In this document: in pieces, positions 35,942 through 44,501 of the stretch
Position numbering within the stretch: the stretch's first letter is position 1
Layout of the letters: the number at the start of each line of letters is the position of its first letter
Source: JALZAI01 sp038212215
GTDB lineage: Bacteria; Actinomycetota; Actinomycetes; Mycobacteriales; Jatrophihabitantaceae
Direction of reading: 5' to 3'
Assembly (NCBI GenBank): GCA_038212215.1
Contig: JBBQUT010000015.1
Location: forward strand, 1-64,000
DNA length: 64,000 bases
Translations under genes and position numbers: made by a program
The notes under the pieces: model-generated
The model's input: the letters and a program-made list of their open reading frames with translations, nothing else
The model's database searches: none
Told to the model about the DNA's origin: nothing

Positions 35942-36705
35942 CCACCGTCGTCGCCCTGCAGAACGCGCCGTCCGGCCAGCTCGCCGCTCCGTCCGCCGGC
36001 GGAGGGGGCGCACGACAGCAGTTGGAGAAGGCGTCGATCGACATGTACGAAGCGACGCCGCGAGACAACGGCGGCGCCGACATCGGCGCTTCCCGCGGGA
36101 GCATCCCGTTCCAGTTCAACCCGAAGGAGCTCTCGATCCAGAAGGGAGCGAAGTGGGAACGCAAGCCGGCCAAGGGATCCAAAACCGCCGGGCCACCCGA
36201 GTTCAACGGGGCGGACCCGTGCAAGCTCACCGTCGAGGTGTTCTTCGACGCGACCGCCAAGAATGCCGGCGGAGTCGTGGCCGCGGTCGAGAAGTTGTTC
36301 AGCTGCTGCGTGCCCACGTCCGGCAAGAAGAAGGCGCTGCCGCCGCTGGTGATCTTCCATTGGGGACGGACCACAAGTTTCCCCGGGTTCCTCACCCAGG
36401 TCAGCGCGAAGTACACGCTGTTCTCCTCCGAGGGGACCCCGATCCGCGCCGTGTGCTCGGTGGCGATGGAGGAGATGCCGCCGGGGGCACCGAAGCCGAA
36501 CCCGACGTCGGGCTCGTTCGCCGCGCGGCGTTCGCACATTCTGGTCTCGGGGGACAGCCTGGCGTCCGTGGCGTACGGCGAGTACGGGGACGCGACGATG
36601 TGGCGGCCGCTGGCAAGCTACAACGCGATCGACGACCCGCTGCGCGTTTCCGAAGGGACGGTGCTGCTTCTCCCGCCGCCCGAAGAACTAGTCGGGAGCC
36701 GATGA
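35938..36705 (+). CDS. LysM-containing hub/baseplate protein (Afp7/Pvc7-like)
   Basis: The 255-residue protein has the contractile injection system tube-protein domain (about 55-180: IPFQFNPKELSIQKGAKWER, KLTVEVFFDAT, PLVIFHWG, VSAKYTLFSSEGTPIRA) and a C-terminal LysM motif (about 200-250: HILVSGDSLASVAYGEYGDA, then WRPLASYN). The LysM part binds within the baseplate in known particles. The N-terminal 30 residues are Gly/Ala-rich. ATG 35938 overlaps the previous stop (ATGA). Confidence 0.92.
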   Translation: MTTVVALQNAPSGQLAAPSAGGGGARQQLEKASIDMYEATPRDNGGADIGASRGSIPFQFNPKELSIQKGAKWERKPAKGSKTAGPPEFNGADPCKLTVEVFFDATAKNAGGVVAAVEKLFSCCVPTSGKKKALPPLVIFHWGRTTSFPGFLTQVSAKYTLFSSEGTPIRAVCSVAMEEMPPGAPKPNPTSGSFAARRSHILVSGDSLASVAYGEYGDATMWRPLASYNAIDDPLRVSEGTVLLLPPPEELVGSR

Positions 36706-36708
36706 TCC

Positions 36709-38523
36709 ATGCCTGTCAGCAGTTCATTTCTCGTTGACGTCGACGGCACGGCGCTGCCGGCAGACCTCGAGGGGTTGCTTGAAAGCGCGATCGTCGACGA
36801 CAGCCTGCGGCTGCCCGATCTGTTTATGCTGCGCTTTCGCGACTCCGACCGTGGTGTGCTGTCGAAGTCGGGGATCAAGGTCGGTTCGGTCGTGTCAGTG
36901 TCGGTGATGACCGCGAACAGTCAGACGCCAGAGCGGCTGATCAAGGGTGAGGTCACCGCGCTCGAAGCCGAATTCGACTCGGTCGGCACTTTCACGGTGG
37001 TACGTGGCTATGACCACGCGCATCGGCTCTTCCGCGGTCGGCGGACGGCGACGTACACCCAGGTGACCGCATCGGACGTCGTCACGACGGTTGCGCGACG
37101 GGCCGGTCTACAGGTCGGCACCGTGGAGCCGACCAGCACGGTGTTCGACCACCTGTCCCAGGCGGGGGTCACCGACTGGGAATTTGTCGACGGGCTAGCC
37201 CTCGAGGTCGGCTTCGAGATTGCAGTGCACGACGGTGCGCTCGACTTCCGAAAGCCGCCGCGGGCGGCGGACGCCCCGAATGCGAGTGGGTCGACGATGT
37301 CGAATCCCCTGGTGCTGCAGCAAGGTCGCGATCTGCTCCGCTTCCGCGCGGTTGTCACGTCCACCGAGCAAGTCAAGCAGGTGGAAGTGCGCGGGTGGGA
37401 CGTCGCCAGCAAGAAGGCGCTGATCTCGACCCATCCCGCCACGACGACGACCGCCCAACTCGCGGGCACGACTCCGGCAGACCTGGCGCACGCCTTCGGC
37501 GATCCGACCTATGTCGCAACCGACGTCCCGTTCCGCACCCAGGCCGAGGTCGATTCAGCGGCAGCGGCGCTGGCTGACCAGATCGCCGGCGCCTTCGCGG
37601 AATTCGAAGGCGTGGCACGCGGCAATCCGAAGGTGCGTGCCGGCGCTGCAATCTCGATCGACAATCTCGGTGCACCGTTCGATGGCAAATACACGATCAC
37701 GACCTCACGGCACCGCTACGACACCGAAACGGGCTACACCACGTCTTTCGCGGTGACCGGGCGGCAGGAACGCAGCCTGTATGGGCTGACAAGCGGTGGC
37801 GCCGGCGGGCGGACGGGCCCCGATGTCGTCATCGGTTTGGTCAGCGACGCGCACGATCCGCAGGCGCAGGGCCGCGTCAAGCTCGCCTTTCCCTGGCTGT
37901 CGGACACTTACGTCAGCGACTGGGCGCGCACCGTGCAATCGGGCGCCGGTAAGGACCGCGGCGCGATGATCGTCCCGGAAGTGGGCGACGAGGTCCTCGT
38001 CGCGTTCGAGCGGGGCGACGTTCGGCGGCCGTATGTTCTCGGCGGGCTGTTCAACGGCGTCGACACCCCGCAGGCCGGGGCGATCGATCTGATCGACTCA
38101 GGATCAGGACAGGTGAACCGTCGTTCGCTCGTCTCGCGGCGCGGCCATCGCATCGATCTGCTTGACCGGGACGGCAGCGCCGAAGGCGTCTCCGTGACCA
38201 CCGGCGACGGCAAGCTCCGCCTGGTGCTCGACGCCGTGGGGACGTCTGTGACAGTGCACAGCGACGGGACGGTCACCGTCGAGGGCAAAAACGGGATCGT
38301 CGTCGACGCCGGCTCGGCAAAGCTCGAACTCAAGGGCAGCCAGATCTCGCTGTCGGCGCAGAGCGGCGTCAGCATCGACGGCGGCGGCGGGGCGGTGTCC
38401 GTGCAGACGGGTGCGGAGCTGAGCCTGAAGGGCACTTCCGCTTCGCTGCAGGGCAGTTCCCAGACGACGATTTCCGGCGGCGCGATGTGCACCGTGTCGG
38501 CCGCGCTCGTCAAAATCAACTGA
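36709..38523 (+). CDS. VgrG-like spike protein (Afp8/Pvc8-like)
   Basis: The 604-residue protein has the gp27-like hub region (1-350, with FTVVRGYDHAHRLFRGRRT), the gp5-like OB fold (about 368-448: DVVIGLVSDAHDPQAQGRVK, VGDEVLVAF, RPYVLGGLFNG) and a C-terminal repetitive beta-helix (500-604, e.g. GTVTVEGKNGIVVDAGSAK). It trimerises to form the puncturing spike. There is no extra effector domain after the beta-helix. It starts 3 bases after the LysM gene stop. Confidence 0.93.
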   Translation: MPVSSSFLVDVDGTALPADLEGLLESAIVDDSLRLPDLFMLRFRDSDRGVLSKSGIKVGSVVSVSVMTANSQTPERLIKGEVTALEAEFDSVGTFTVVRGYDHAHRLFRGRRTATYTQVTASDVVTTVARRAGLQVGTVEPTSTVFDHLSQAGVTDWEFVDGLALEVGFEIAVHDGALDFRKPPRAADAPNASGSTMSNPLVLQQGRDLLRFRAVVTSTEQVKQVEVRGWDVASKKALISTHPATTTTAQLAGTTPADLAHAFGDPTYVATDVPFRTQAEVDSAAAALADQIAGAFAEFEGVARGNPKVRAGAAISIDNLGAPFDGKYTITTSRHRYDTETGYTTSFAVTGRQERSLYGLTSGGAGGRTGPDVVIGLVSDAHDPQAQGRVKLAFPWLSDTYVSDWARTVQSGAGKDRGAMIVPEVGDEVLVAFERGDVRRPYVLGGLFNGVDTPQAGAIDLIDSGSGQVNRRSLVSRRGHRIDLLDRDGSAEGVSVTTGDGKLRLVLDAVGTSVTVHSDGTVTVEGKNGIVVDAGSAKLELKGSQISLSAQSGVSIDGGGGAVSVQTGAELSLKGTSASLQGSSQTTISGGAMCTVSAALVKIN

Positions 38524-38550
38524 TCCATCACAACGAAACGAGGTGAGGAC

Positions 38551-38832
38551 GTGCCACCAGCCGCCCGGGTCGGCGATGCCACCGGCCATCCCGGTGTCAT
38601 CGGGCCGCCTGGCGTCCCGACCGTGCTGATCGGCGGACTGCCCGCCGCGACCGTGGGGACGCCGCACATCTGCTCGTTCCCACCTCCTGCCGTCCACCCC
38701 CCGACGGCCATCGTGCCGCCGGGCTGCCCCACCGTGTTGATCGGTGGCATGCCGGCGGCGCGCATCGGTGACCTGGCCGCGTGTGGCGCACCGATCCTGA
38801 TGGGCGCACCGACCGTGCTGATCGGCGGATGA
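38551..38832 (+). CDS. PAAR-repeat spike tip protein
   Basis: The 93-residue protein carries paired PAAR-type hairpins: PAARVGDATGHPGVIG, then PTVLIGGLPAATVGTPHIC, and PTVLIGGMPAARIGDLAACG. PAAR proteins sharpen the VgrG spike and can carry effectors; this one is a bare tip. The start is GTG 38551 with GAGGTGAGGAC upstream. Its stop overlaps the next start by three bases. Confidence 0.95.
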   Translation: MPPAARVGDATGHPGVIGPPGVPTVLIGGLPAATVGTPHICSFPPPAVHPPTAIVPPGCPTVLIGGMPAARIGDLAACGAPILMGAPTVLIGG

Positions 38833-39281
38833 GCGGGCAGCCCGACTTCGTCGGGGCCGGCTGGGCTTTCCCCGTCACGACGGACGCGACGGGCGGCATC
38901 GCCCTGGCCGTGAGGGAGCGCGAGATCGAGCAGGCGATCAGCCTCGTCCTGCAGACCTCGCCTGGCGAGCGGCCGATGCGCCCGGAGTTCGGCTGCCGGG
39001 TTTCGGACTACGTCTTCGGTCCGGCCAATGCCAGCACCTCGGGGATGATCGCCTATGAGGTGCGTCGGGCACTGGACCGATGGGAGCCGCGCATCGATGT
39101 CGAGGACGTTACGGTCAGTTTCGACGCGAGCGATCTCGGCAGGCTCTACGTCGACGTCCGCTACGTCATTCGCTCTACCAACGACGTACGCAACCTGGTC
39201 TTCCCGTTCTACGTGATCCCGACCGAGCCCGACGCGCTCGACAGCGCGGTCCGCGCTCCCGCGATCGAGGCGGCGCGCTGA
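38829..39281 (+). CDS. gp25-like baseplate wedge protein (Afp9/Pvc9-like)
   Basis: The 150-residue protein has the gp25/lysozyme-like baseplate signature: AVREREIEQAISLVLQTSPG and ERPMRPEFGC (the EPR-like core), then RRALDRWEPRIDVEDVTV. gp25 proteins start sheath assembly from the baseplate. The Glu-Pro-Arg core is RPMRPEFG here. ATG 38829 overlaps the PAAR stop; the J-like gene follows after one base. Confidence 0.93.
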   Translation: MSGQPDFVGAGWAFPVTTDATGGIALAVREREIEQAISLVLQTSPGERPMRPEFGCRVSDYVFGPANASTSGMIAYEVRRALDRWEPRIDVEDVTVSFDASDLGRLYVDVRYVIRSTNDVRNLVFPFYVIPTEPDALDSAVRAPAIEAAR

Positions 39282-39282
39282 C

Positions 39283-41250
39283 ATGGTGCTGCCCGCCCCC
39301 GATCTCGACGACCGGCACTTCCAGGATCTCGTCGACGACGCGAAACGCCTCGTGCAGCAACGCTGCCCGCAGTGGAGCGACCACAACGTGTCCGATCCCG
39401 GCGTGACCCTGATCGAGGCGTACGCCCAGATGGTGGATCAGCTGATCTACCGCCTCAACCGCGTCCCTGACCGGCACTACGTGAAGTTCCTCGAGTTGAT
39501 CGGCGTTCAGCTGCGACCCCCTGCCGCAGCTCGCGGCTCGGTGACCTTCTGGCTGTCGGCACCGCAGCCACAGACGGTAGTAATACGCGAAGGCAGTGAG
39601 GTCGCGACACCGCGCACCGATATCGAGACGCCGGTCGTGTTCACGACCTCCGAGCGATTGGACGTCGTGCCGTGCTCGCAGGCGTTTGCCGCGTCGGTGG
39701 CGTCCGGCGAGCAACCCATTGAGCGCACCGAAGCCCTGGACGCGCGGGGCTTCGACTGCTTCGGCGACCCGCCGGTCGCCGGTGATGCGCTGTTGGTCGG
39801 GTTGTCCGATGCGGTCCCGTGCTGCGCCGTCACGCTGCGGATGGACTGCCAGGTCTCGGGTGTCGGCATCGATCCGGGCAAGGCGCCGATCGTCTGGGAA
39901 GCCTGGACGGGCGCGTCGTGGACGCCGTGCGAACTCGAACGCGACGACACCGGCGGGCTGAACAAGACCGGCTCGGTCGTGCTGCACGTCCCTCGCGGGC
40001 ACCAGACGTCGGTATTGGCGCGCAAGCGGGCCGGTTGGGTGCGGTGCCGGCTGGTCCCGCCCACCGACGAGCAGCAGGAATACCGAACGTCCCCCCACAT
40101 CAACAAGATCTCGGCCTTCACGATCGGCGGAACCGCAGACACGGTGCATGCCGAGGTCGTCGAGAACGAGGAGCTGGATAGGTCGGACGGCACGCCGTCA
40201 CAACGGTTCCGGCTGCACCGGCGACCAGTACTGCTATCCGAGGGTCCGGTCGTCCTCGATGTCGTCAGCCGGGTCGGCGACGACGAGGTCGTCGAGGAGT
40301 GGACCGCGGTGGACGCCTTCGCGGGCCTCGACGCCGGCAGCAAGAACTTCCGGCTCGACGCCGTCACCGGCGAGCTGGAATTCGGACCGGTCGTGCGCGA
40401 AGCCGACGGGGGAGTGAGGCAGTACGGGGCGATTCCACCCGCTGGCGCGCGACTGCGCGTCGCCGGCTACCGCACCGGTGGGGGCCGGCGCGGGAATGTC
40501 GCCCGCGGCCAGGTTCGCGTGCTGAAGACGAGCACGCCCTACGTGTCGAGCGTAGTCAACCGGGCCCCGGCGGTCGGCGGCGCGGACGCCGAATCACTGG
40601 ACGACGCCAAAGTGCGGGGCCCGATGCTGTTGCGCTCCCGCGGCCGTGCGGTGACCCGTGAGGACTTCGAGGAATTCGCTCGCGAGGTCGCACCCGACGC
40701 GGCTCGGGTGTATTGCACCGAGGTGGCCGACGCCGGCGCGAGTGGTGGCGTTCGCCTGTTGGTCGTCCCGCATCTGCCAGAGGATCCGCTCGGGCGCATC
40801 GACCGGCGCGAGCTCGACCCGCCGTTGGAGACGCTGGCGCGCATCACCGCCTATCTCGACGAACGCCGCCTCATCGGTACCCGGCTGATCGTGGAGCCGC
40901 CGGGCTACCGCTGGTTGACAGTGGTGGTGAGCGCACACGCGCGTCCCGGGTTCCGACCGGATGCCGTTCGCGACGACGTGCTCTCTGCGGTGCACCATCT
41001 GTTCCACCCACTCGTCGGCGGCCCGGACGGCACTGGCTGGCCTTTCGGGCGTTCGGTGCAAGCGCACGAGGTCGCCGCCGTGCTGGCTCGCCTGTCCGGA
41101 GTGGACATGTCCCGTGAGCTCACCGTGCAACTGTTCCCCGCCGAGGCGGGCGGCGTGGCTGGTCAGCACGGCCCCCGCGTCGACCGGCTCGACCTCGGAC
41201 CCACCCAGCTCGTGCACTCCTACCAGCACCAGGTGCGGGTGCAAGCATGA
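39283..41250 (+). CDS. Baseplate J-like protein (Afp11/Pvc11-like)
   Basis: The 655-residue protein opens with LPAPDLDDRHFQDLVDDAKR and SDPGVTLIEAYAQMVDQLIY, the standard start of eCIS baseplate J proteins. A beta-rich middle and the J-type end (RVYCTEVADAGASGGVRLLV, then PPLETLARITAYLDERRLIG and VEPPGYRWLTV) complete it. It forms the wedge with the tail protein I-like partner. It starts one base after the gp25-like gene. Confidence 0.93.
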   Translation: MVLPAPDLDDRHFQDLVDDAKRLVQQRCPQWSDHNVSDPGVTLIEAYAQMVDQLIYRLNRVPDRHYVKFLELIGVQLRPPAAARGSVTFWLSAPQPQTVVIREGSEVATPRTDIETPVVFTTSERLDVVPCSQAFAASVASGEQPIERTEALDARGFDCFGDPPVAGDALLVGLSDAVPCCAVTLRMDCQVSGVGIDPGKAPIVWEAWTGASWTPCELERDDTGGLNKTGSVVLHVPRGHQTSVLARKRAGWVRCRLVPPTDEQQEYRTSPHINKISAFTIGGTADTVHAEVVENEELDRSDGTPSQRFRLHRRPVLLSEGPVVLDVVSRVGDDEVVEEWTAVDAFAGLDAGSKNFRLDAVTGELEFGPVVREADGGVRQYGAIPPAGARLRVAGYRTGGGRRGNVARGQVRVLKTSTPYVSSVVNRAPAVGGADAESLDDAKVRGPMLLRSRGRAVTREDFEEFAREVAPDAARVYCTEVADAGASGGVRLLVVPHLPEDPLGRIDRRELDPPLETLARITAYLDERRLIGTRLIVEPPGYRWLTVVVSAHARPGFRPDAVRDDVLSAVHHLFHPLVGGPDGTGWPFGRSVQAHEVAAVLARLSGVDMSRELTVQLFPAEAGGVAGQHGPRVDRLDLGPTQLVHSYQHQVRVQA

Positions 41251-41275
41251 GCGAGGCTCGGCCGTGAGGGGGCTG

Positions 41276-41821
41276 ATGAAGGGGCACAGCAACCCGCACT
41301 CAGTGAGCGAGCGGCTGCCGGGCGTCTATCAGTACGAGACGTTCGTCCACAATCTGTGCGCCGGGCTCGACGACGGCCTCGCCCCGGTCGTCCTCACTCT
41401 GGACAGCTTTCCCGCCTATCTCGACCCCGGTACGACGCCAGCGGACATGCTGTCGTGGCTGGCCGGCTGGATCGGGGTGACTCTCGAGTCCGGGCAGGCG
41501 GTCGACGGTCAGCGCCGACTCGTGCGCCAGGCCGTTGAGCTGCTGCGCTGGCGCGGCACCGCCGAGGGGTTACGTGAGGCTATCCGGACCCAGGTCGGCG
41601 TCGATCCGCAAATCGCCGAGACAGGTGGCAGCGAATGGTCGGCGACGCCGGGGACGCCGCTACCCGGCGAGCCCGGCAACCGGGTTGTGGTTCGGCTCGC
41701 CGTCCCCGACCCTGGACGGATTGACGTTGACCGCATCGAGAATCTCGTCGCGTCCTGGGTACCGGCGCACGTGGCTTACCGTGTCGAGATCGTCGCGGCA
41801 GGCTCCGCGGCCAGTACGTGA
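41276..41821 (+). CDS. Tail protein I-like baseplate protein (Afp12/Pvc12-like)
   Basis: The 181-residue protein matches the phage tail protein I / TIGR02242-like pattern: SERLPGVYQYETFVHNLCAG, SFPAYLDPGTTPADMLSWLA, GWIGVTLE and LLRWRGTAEGLREAI. It pairs with the J-like protein in the wedge and is shorter than Afp12. ATG 41276 is chosen because AGGGGG ends 4 bases upstream; GTG 41264 is the alternative. A short TGAGCGA-type spacer separates it from the J gene. Confidence 0.9.
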   Translation: MKGHSNPHSVSERLPGVYQYETFVHNLCAGLDDGLAPVVLTLDSFPAYLDPGTTPADMLSWLAGWIGVTLESGQAVDGQRRLVRQAVELLRWRGTAEGLREAIRTQVGVDPQIAETGGSEWSATPGTPLPGEPGNRVVVRLAVPDPGRIDVDRIENLVASWVPAHVAYRVEIVAAGSAAST

Positions 41822-41864
41822 AATGAACGAAGTGAGCGAACCAATGTGACCGAGAAGGGTGGAC

Positions 41865-43367
41865 GTGACCGATCCCGTCGTCAGCATCGAACCGGCCGAA
41901 CACAACGTCGAACCCGGCGGTCAGGTGCACGCGCAGGTGACCGTGCGCAATCCCGGCTCGATTGTCGAAGGCTACCGTCTGGAGATACTCGGCGAGCGTC
42001 CCGACCAGGGTCCGCCGAGCTGGGCCGAGGTCCATCCCGCTGAGTTACGCGTGTTCCCGAAGGAGACCGGCACCGCAGCCGTCGTCTTCGCCGTGCCGGA
42101 CGGGGGGACGTCGGCCAGCGGTCGGTTCCCGTTCGGGGTGCGCGTCACGTCGACGGTAACGTCAGACGTTTCTGCCGTTGCCGAGGGTGACCTTGAGGTC
42201 GGACGGGTCTTCGGGCTGCAGTCCACGATCACTCCGATGACGTCGTCCGGGCGGTGGCGGGGCTATCACGTGCTGCGCTACACCAACTGGGGCAATGCGC
42301 CGGTGCACCTGAGCCTGCGTGCGACCGACCCGGACGAGCGCCTCGGTTTCCTGCTGCGACCGACCGAGGTGAACCTGCCACTCGGCGGCTCCGCGCAGGT
42401 ACGGCTTACGGTGCGGACCCGCAAGCCCTTCCTGCGGGGTACCTCGGTGCGCCTGCCGTTCGAGGTGGTCGGCGAGCAGGATGGCGTACGGACCACGCCA
42501 CCCCCGCCGGCGCACGTCGCCGATCCGCAGCGACCCGTGGCGACCGGCGCGCTCATGCAGAAGCCCATCCTGTCGCGGGCCACAGTGGCGATCGCCGGGC
42601 TGGCTGCGGCTGCGGTCGCGGGTGCGCTCGTGCTCGCGCTCAAGACTCCCAAGTCGGCGCCGAGCTTCGAGAATCTCGGGGCCCCGCCCCCGCCCACCAC
42701 TTTGTCGGCGCAAGCCCTAAAGAACGGCGCCATCGGATTGAACTGGCGCCCGGCGCGCGACGTCGAGGCGTACAAGGTGCTGACCTTGCAGGGCACCGGA
42801 GTCGTGGCGACGACGAAGATCGACGGTCAACTCAGCCGCTACGTGACCCCGCCGCTCTCGCGTGCGAAGAGATACTGCTTCACGCTCGAATCGGTACGCG
42901 GCAAGCTGCAGAGCGGACGCTCGCAAGTGGCTTGCAAGACCACCGCCGCACCACCGCCGACTTCGAGCAGCCCGACAGGCGGGTCAGGATCACCAACGAC
43001 AACCGGGGGTGCATCAACCTCCAGCGGATCGCCCAGCAACTCGCCGTCAACTAGCCCGTCAGGTTCGCCGATACCGAAGTTCAACCCAGGCGATTACATC
43101 GTGGTCATCGGCACGATCTACGACGACAGCCTGCCGAACGCCGAATCGCAGGCGAGGGCCGCCGCGGCAGGTCTCAGTTCTGTCATCGCGGCATCCGTCG
43201 TGCACACGAGCGACTATCCCAACTGGGTGTGGCGCGGGAGCCTCATCAGCCATCCATTCTGGGCCGTGTACACCGGGCCCTTCGGTGCCAGCGAAGCCAC
43301 CACCACGCTCTCGTTGTGTCAGGCCGACCACCTGACATGCGCGAACACCCAACCGGCTGGACCGTGA
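41865..43367 (+). CDS. Ig-like/transmembrane/SPOR-like eCIS accessory protein
   Basis: The 500-residue protein has two Ig-like cytoplasmic-side domains (1-210, with VSIEPAEHNVEPGGQVHAQV and VHPAELRVFPKETGTAAV), one membrane helix (about 239-259), an FN3-like domain (about 275-365: GAIGLNWRPARDVEAYKVL), a Ser/Pro/Thr/Gly linker and a C-terminal SPOR-like domain (about 405-490: DYIVVIGTIYDDSLPNAESQ, HPFWAVYTGPF). SPOR domains bind septal peptidoglycan. It is the last gene of the structural operon. A membrane protein of this sort could dock the particle at the inner membrane, as CisA is reported to do in Streptomyces; homology to CisA is not shown. Start GTG 41865 has AGAAGGG 5 bases upstream. 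Confidence 0.8.
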   Translation: MTDPVVSIEPAEHNVEPGGQVHAQVTVRNPGSIVEGYRLEILGERPDQGPPSWAEVHPAELRVFPKETGTAAVVFAVPDGGTSASGRFPFGVRVTSTVTSDVSAVAEGDLEVGRVFGLQSTITPMTSSGRWRGYHVLRYTNWGNAPVHLSLRATDPDERLGFLLRPTEVNLPLGGSAQVRLTVRTRKPFLRGTSVRLPFEVVGEQDGVRTTPPPPAHVADPQRPVATGALMQKPILSRATVAIAGLAAAAVAGALVLALKTPKSAPSFENLGAPPPPTTLSAQALKNGAIGLNWRPARDVEAYKVLTLQGTGVVATTKIDGQLSRYVTPPLSRAKRYCFTLESVRGKLQSGRSQVACKTTAAPPPTSSSPTGGSGSPTTTGGASTSSGSPSNSPSTSPSGSPIPKFNPGDYIVVIGTIYDDSLPNAESQARAAAAGLSSVIAASVVHTSDYPNWVWRGSLISHPFWAVYTGPFGASEATTTLSLCQADHLTCANTQPAGP

Positions 43368-43385
43368 TGCTCGTGCGGAGCCGGC

Positions 43386-44471
43386 TCAGGAGGGACGGGT
43401 CATCAGCGCGATGTCGGCGACGGCTGCGAGCGGCAGGCCGTTTCCGGGCGGGGGCGGGTAGCCGGCCACAATCGTCACACGCACCACATTCGTGCGTACC
43501 GTGTGCACGGTGAGTACCTGCTCACCCGGCGCATCCTGCAACGCCACGCGTTGACACGTGCCGTCCGAGAAGCCGAGATCGAGGGCCTTCGGTCGCCACT
43601 GCAACGGGCGGTCCTGGTCGCCGGCGCCCAGCCCACCCCGCACCCTGACGGCGCGCAGCGTGATCCGTCCTGGGGCGGTCAGCAACAACGCACCCTGGTT
43701 GGCGGACGCGACGCAGGTCGTGGTGCTGGGCCGCTCGGGCCCCGCGAAGTTCGTCGCCCACGCGGTGTTCGCGAACTGATCTACCGCGCCTGCGGCCGGG
43801 AAGTCCCGCAAGACCGCCGAAGGCGGATCGGGCGCTGCGGTTACACCGTTGACCGCGACAAGTGTGCCGCGCAGCGTGTCGAGTCGGTGGCGCGCCCAGG
43901 TCAGTGGGTCGCGCCCGACGAAATGCAGGTAGCCGAACGTCGAAGCCAGGACGACGAGGGCCACGATGGCGCGACGCATCCGCACCAGCATCGGCAGGCT
44001 CTTGCGGTACGCCGCCCGCGCCGATCGATCCGATCCCACCCGTCCGTGCAGCCAGCGTTGCCACGAGGGGCGACCCGCCGGAGCCGCACCCGGCGGATTC
44101 GTCGTGCTCGGCGGCCCAACGAACAGGCCGCACTTGGCGCAGAATCTGCGCGAAGCGTCGTTGGCCGTGCCGCATCGTGAGCACCGCTCGCCGGCGCGCA
44201 CGGCTGCGTTTCGCAGCGACGCACCGATCTCGGTCACGTCGTCTGGGGCGTGCTCGGCGAGCGTCGGCTGCGCCGTTCGGGTCGCTGCCAGTGCTGGTTC
44301 GGCAGTTGTCGGCGCCACGTTCCTGGTGGTTTCGCGGGCTACCCGCGCGGTGGGCGGTGAGCCGGCTTGGACTCCTGGTTCCGCCCAGCCGAGGTACGCC
44401 CCGCAGCTGGTACAAAACTGCACCCCGAGCGGTGTCTGCTCTCCGCAGACCTCACATGTTCTGTCGGCCAT
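43386..44471 (-). CDS. Double zinc-ribbon membrane protein
   Basis: The 361-residue protein has two zinc ribbons: CEVC/CTSC (7-10, 20-23, followed by GAYLGW) and CSRC/CAKC (about 96-114). A linker and a membrane helix (IVALVVLASTFGYLHFV, about 170-186) lead to an outside domain with a discoidin-like pattern (DQFANTAWATNF, ITLRAVRVRGGLG, LDLGFSDGTCQRVAL, VVRVTIVAGY). Such domains often bind glycans or cell wall. The first ribbon closely matches that of the dynamin at 18401-20443. The gene converges on the SPOR-like gene with an 18-base gap and lies 30 bases after the lysozyme-NlpC gene, forming a minus-strand unit with it. Confidence 0.75.
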   Translation of the reverse strand: MADRTCEVCGEQTPLGVQFCTSCGAYLGWAEPGVQAGSPPTARVARETTRNVAPTTAEPALAATRTAQPTLAEHAPDDVTEIGASLRNAAVRAGERCSRCGTANDASRRFCAKCGLFVGPPSTTNPPGAAPAGRPSWQRWLHGRVGSDRSARAAYRKSLPMLVRMRRAIVALVVLASTFGYLHFVGRDPLTWARHRLDTLRGTLVAVNGVTAAPDPPSAVLRDFPAAGAVDQFANTAWATNFAGPERPSTTTCVASANQGALLLTAPGRITLRAVRVRGGLGAGDQDRPLQWRPKALDLGFSDGTCQRVALQDAPGEQVLTVHTVRTNVVRVTIVAGYPPPPGNGLPLAAVADIALMTRPS

Positions 44472-44501
44472 CGACTTACTCCGCTCAGTGTTCGGCGTCG
44501 C

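Noticed and set aside
37908..39386. Long minus-strand frame opposite the spike, PAAR and gp25 genes
   Set aside because: It is antisense to three clear genes and has antisense-type composition.
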